This document shows, in pieces, positions 63,542-64,000 of a DNA stretch of 64,000 nt (its first letter is position 1; each line of letters starts with the position of its first letter). The notes under the pieces were generated by a model. That model ran no database searches and was not told the origin of the DNA. It was given only the letters and a program-made list of their open reading frames with translations. Both the position numbers and the translations under genes were made by a program. The stretch comes from Haplosporangium gracile (Eukaryota > Mortierellomycota > Mortierellomycetes > Mortierellales > Mortierellaceae), in contig JAAAUF010000050.1 of assembly GCA_015499985.1 (NCBI GenBank), forward strand, positions 17,862 through 81,861. The letters run 5' to 3'.

Positions 63542-64000
63542 AGAGTTTCTCGTTCTCGTTTTGCTTGCTTAGAGAATCCGTCTTTGTCTCTTTTCTTCAT
63601 CGAAGAACATTTACGTGCTTTCTTGTTTACCATATTCTTTGTTCTTTTTTTGTTTCTCCTTTTGCTCTTCTTTGTAACCATTTCCATTTGTACCATAGCT
63701 GATGTGGTCGCTCTTTTCCTTGCTTGTTTTTCTTTTCTTCTGTTGCATTTTTTCGATGCAATTGCAAAAAAACCGACAACATGGGTCAGAAGTCCAAGAA
63801 GCACCCAATATCCCATATCTCATATTCCATATCGCAATATCCAACTTCTCATTTCCTCTTCCTATTCCCCTTTCTCCTCTTTCTTTAAGAACCCAAAAAA
63901 ATCCAAAATGACGACGAAACGATTTCAAAAAAAATGCAATAGCTCTTTTTCTTTTCTTTTTTCCTTCTGAATACTTGACAAAAAAAAAAAAAAAAAAAAA
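63542..64000. other. nudE 3' region and terminal A-run
   Basis: T/C-rich then mixed sequence with no gene seen. The window closes on about 20 consecutive A. Because the window stops there, it cannot be told whether this is a genomic A-run or an assembly end. Confidence 0.4.

Noticed and set aside
63977..64000. Terminal A-run as a poly(A) tail or telomere
   Set aside because: It is not a telomere repeat, and the window simply ends here, so nothing can be concluded.

Overview
The window is nuclear DNA of a filamentous fungus. Genes carry many GT-AG introns of about 90-130 bp, promoters are CT-rich, and the homologues are all fungal. A decayed Fanzor (TnpB-like) gene, a decayed Ulp1-like gene and the style of the repeats suggest Mortierellomycota (Mortierella/Linnemannia group); that placement is inference. 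I see no tRNA, rRNA or CRISPR array.

Left end (1-8.9 kb) is a graveyard around two live genes. A Fanzor relic (1-2578) abuts UTP23 (2772-3843). Next come an intact small ADP-ribosyltransferase-like gene (4405-5168), a gutted copy of its sister gene (5641-6073), and a decayed four-RRM RNA-binding protein gene on the minus strand (6358-8628).

Central housekeeping block (8.9-22 kb): DHX35-type DEAH helicase, ISA2, PET127 (all plus), then RRP4 and malate dehydrogenase (both minus). From 23.9 to 26.4 kb the ADP-ribosyltransferase-like pair occurs again, with the opposite member intact. Then follow a peroxiredoxin-5 gene with an 11-nt microexon (minus), a UDP-sugar transporter with a long serine-rich N-terminus, a glycerol-3-phosphate acyltransferase, a decayed lysine methyltransferase, SHG1 (minus), and an SRSF10-like SR protein.

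Right end (43-64 kb): a 6.7-kb block with no recognisable gene but purine/pyrimidine-rich repeats, a RasGEF gene, a decayed Ulp1-like cysteine peptidase, and a nudE gene with a 1.77-kb first intron.

Functional threads are RNA metabolism (UTP23 and RRP4 in rRNA processing, DHX35 and the SR protein in splicing, PET127 in mitochondrial RNA), mitochondrial Fe-S assembly, redox, lipid and glycan supply, Ras signalling and dynein transport. There is no operon logic; genes are linked only by shared or convergent intergenic regions. Exon coordinates were derived by hand from splice sites, reading phase and remembered family conservation, so no transcript or database evidence stands behind them.
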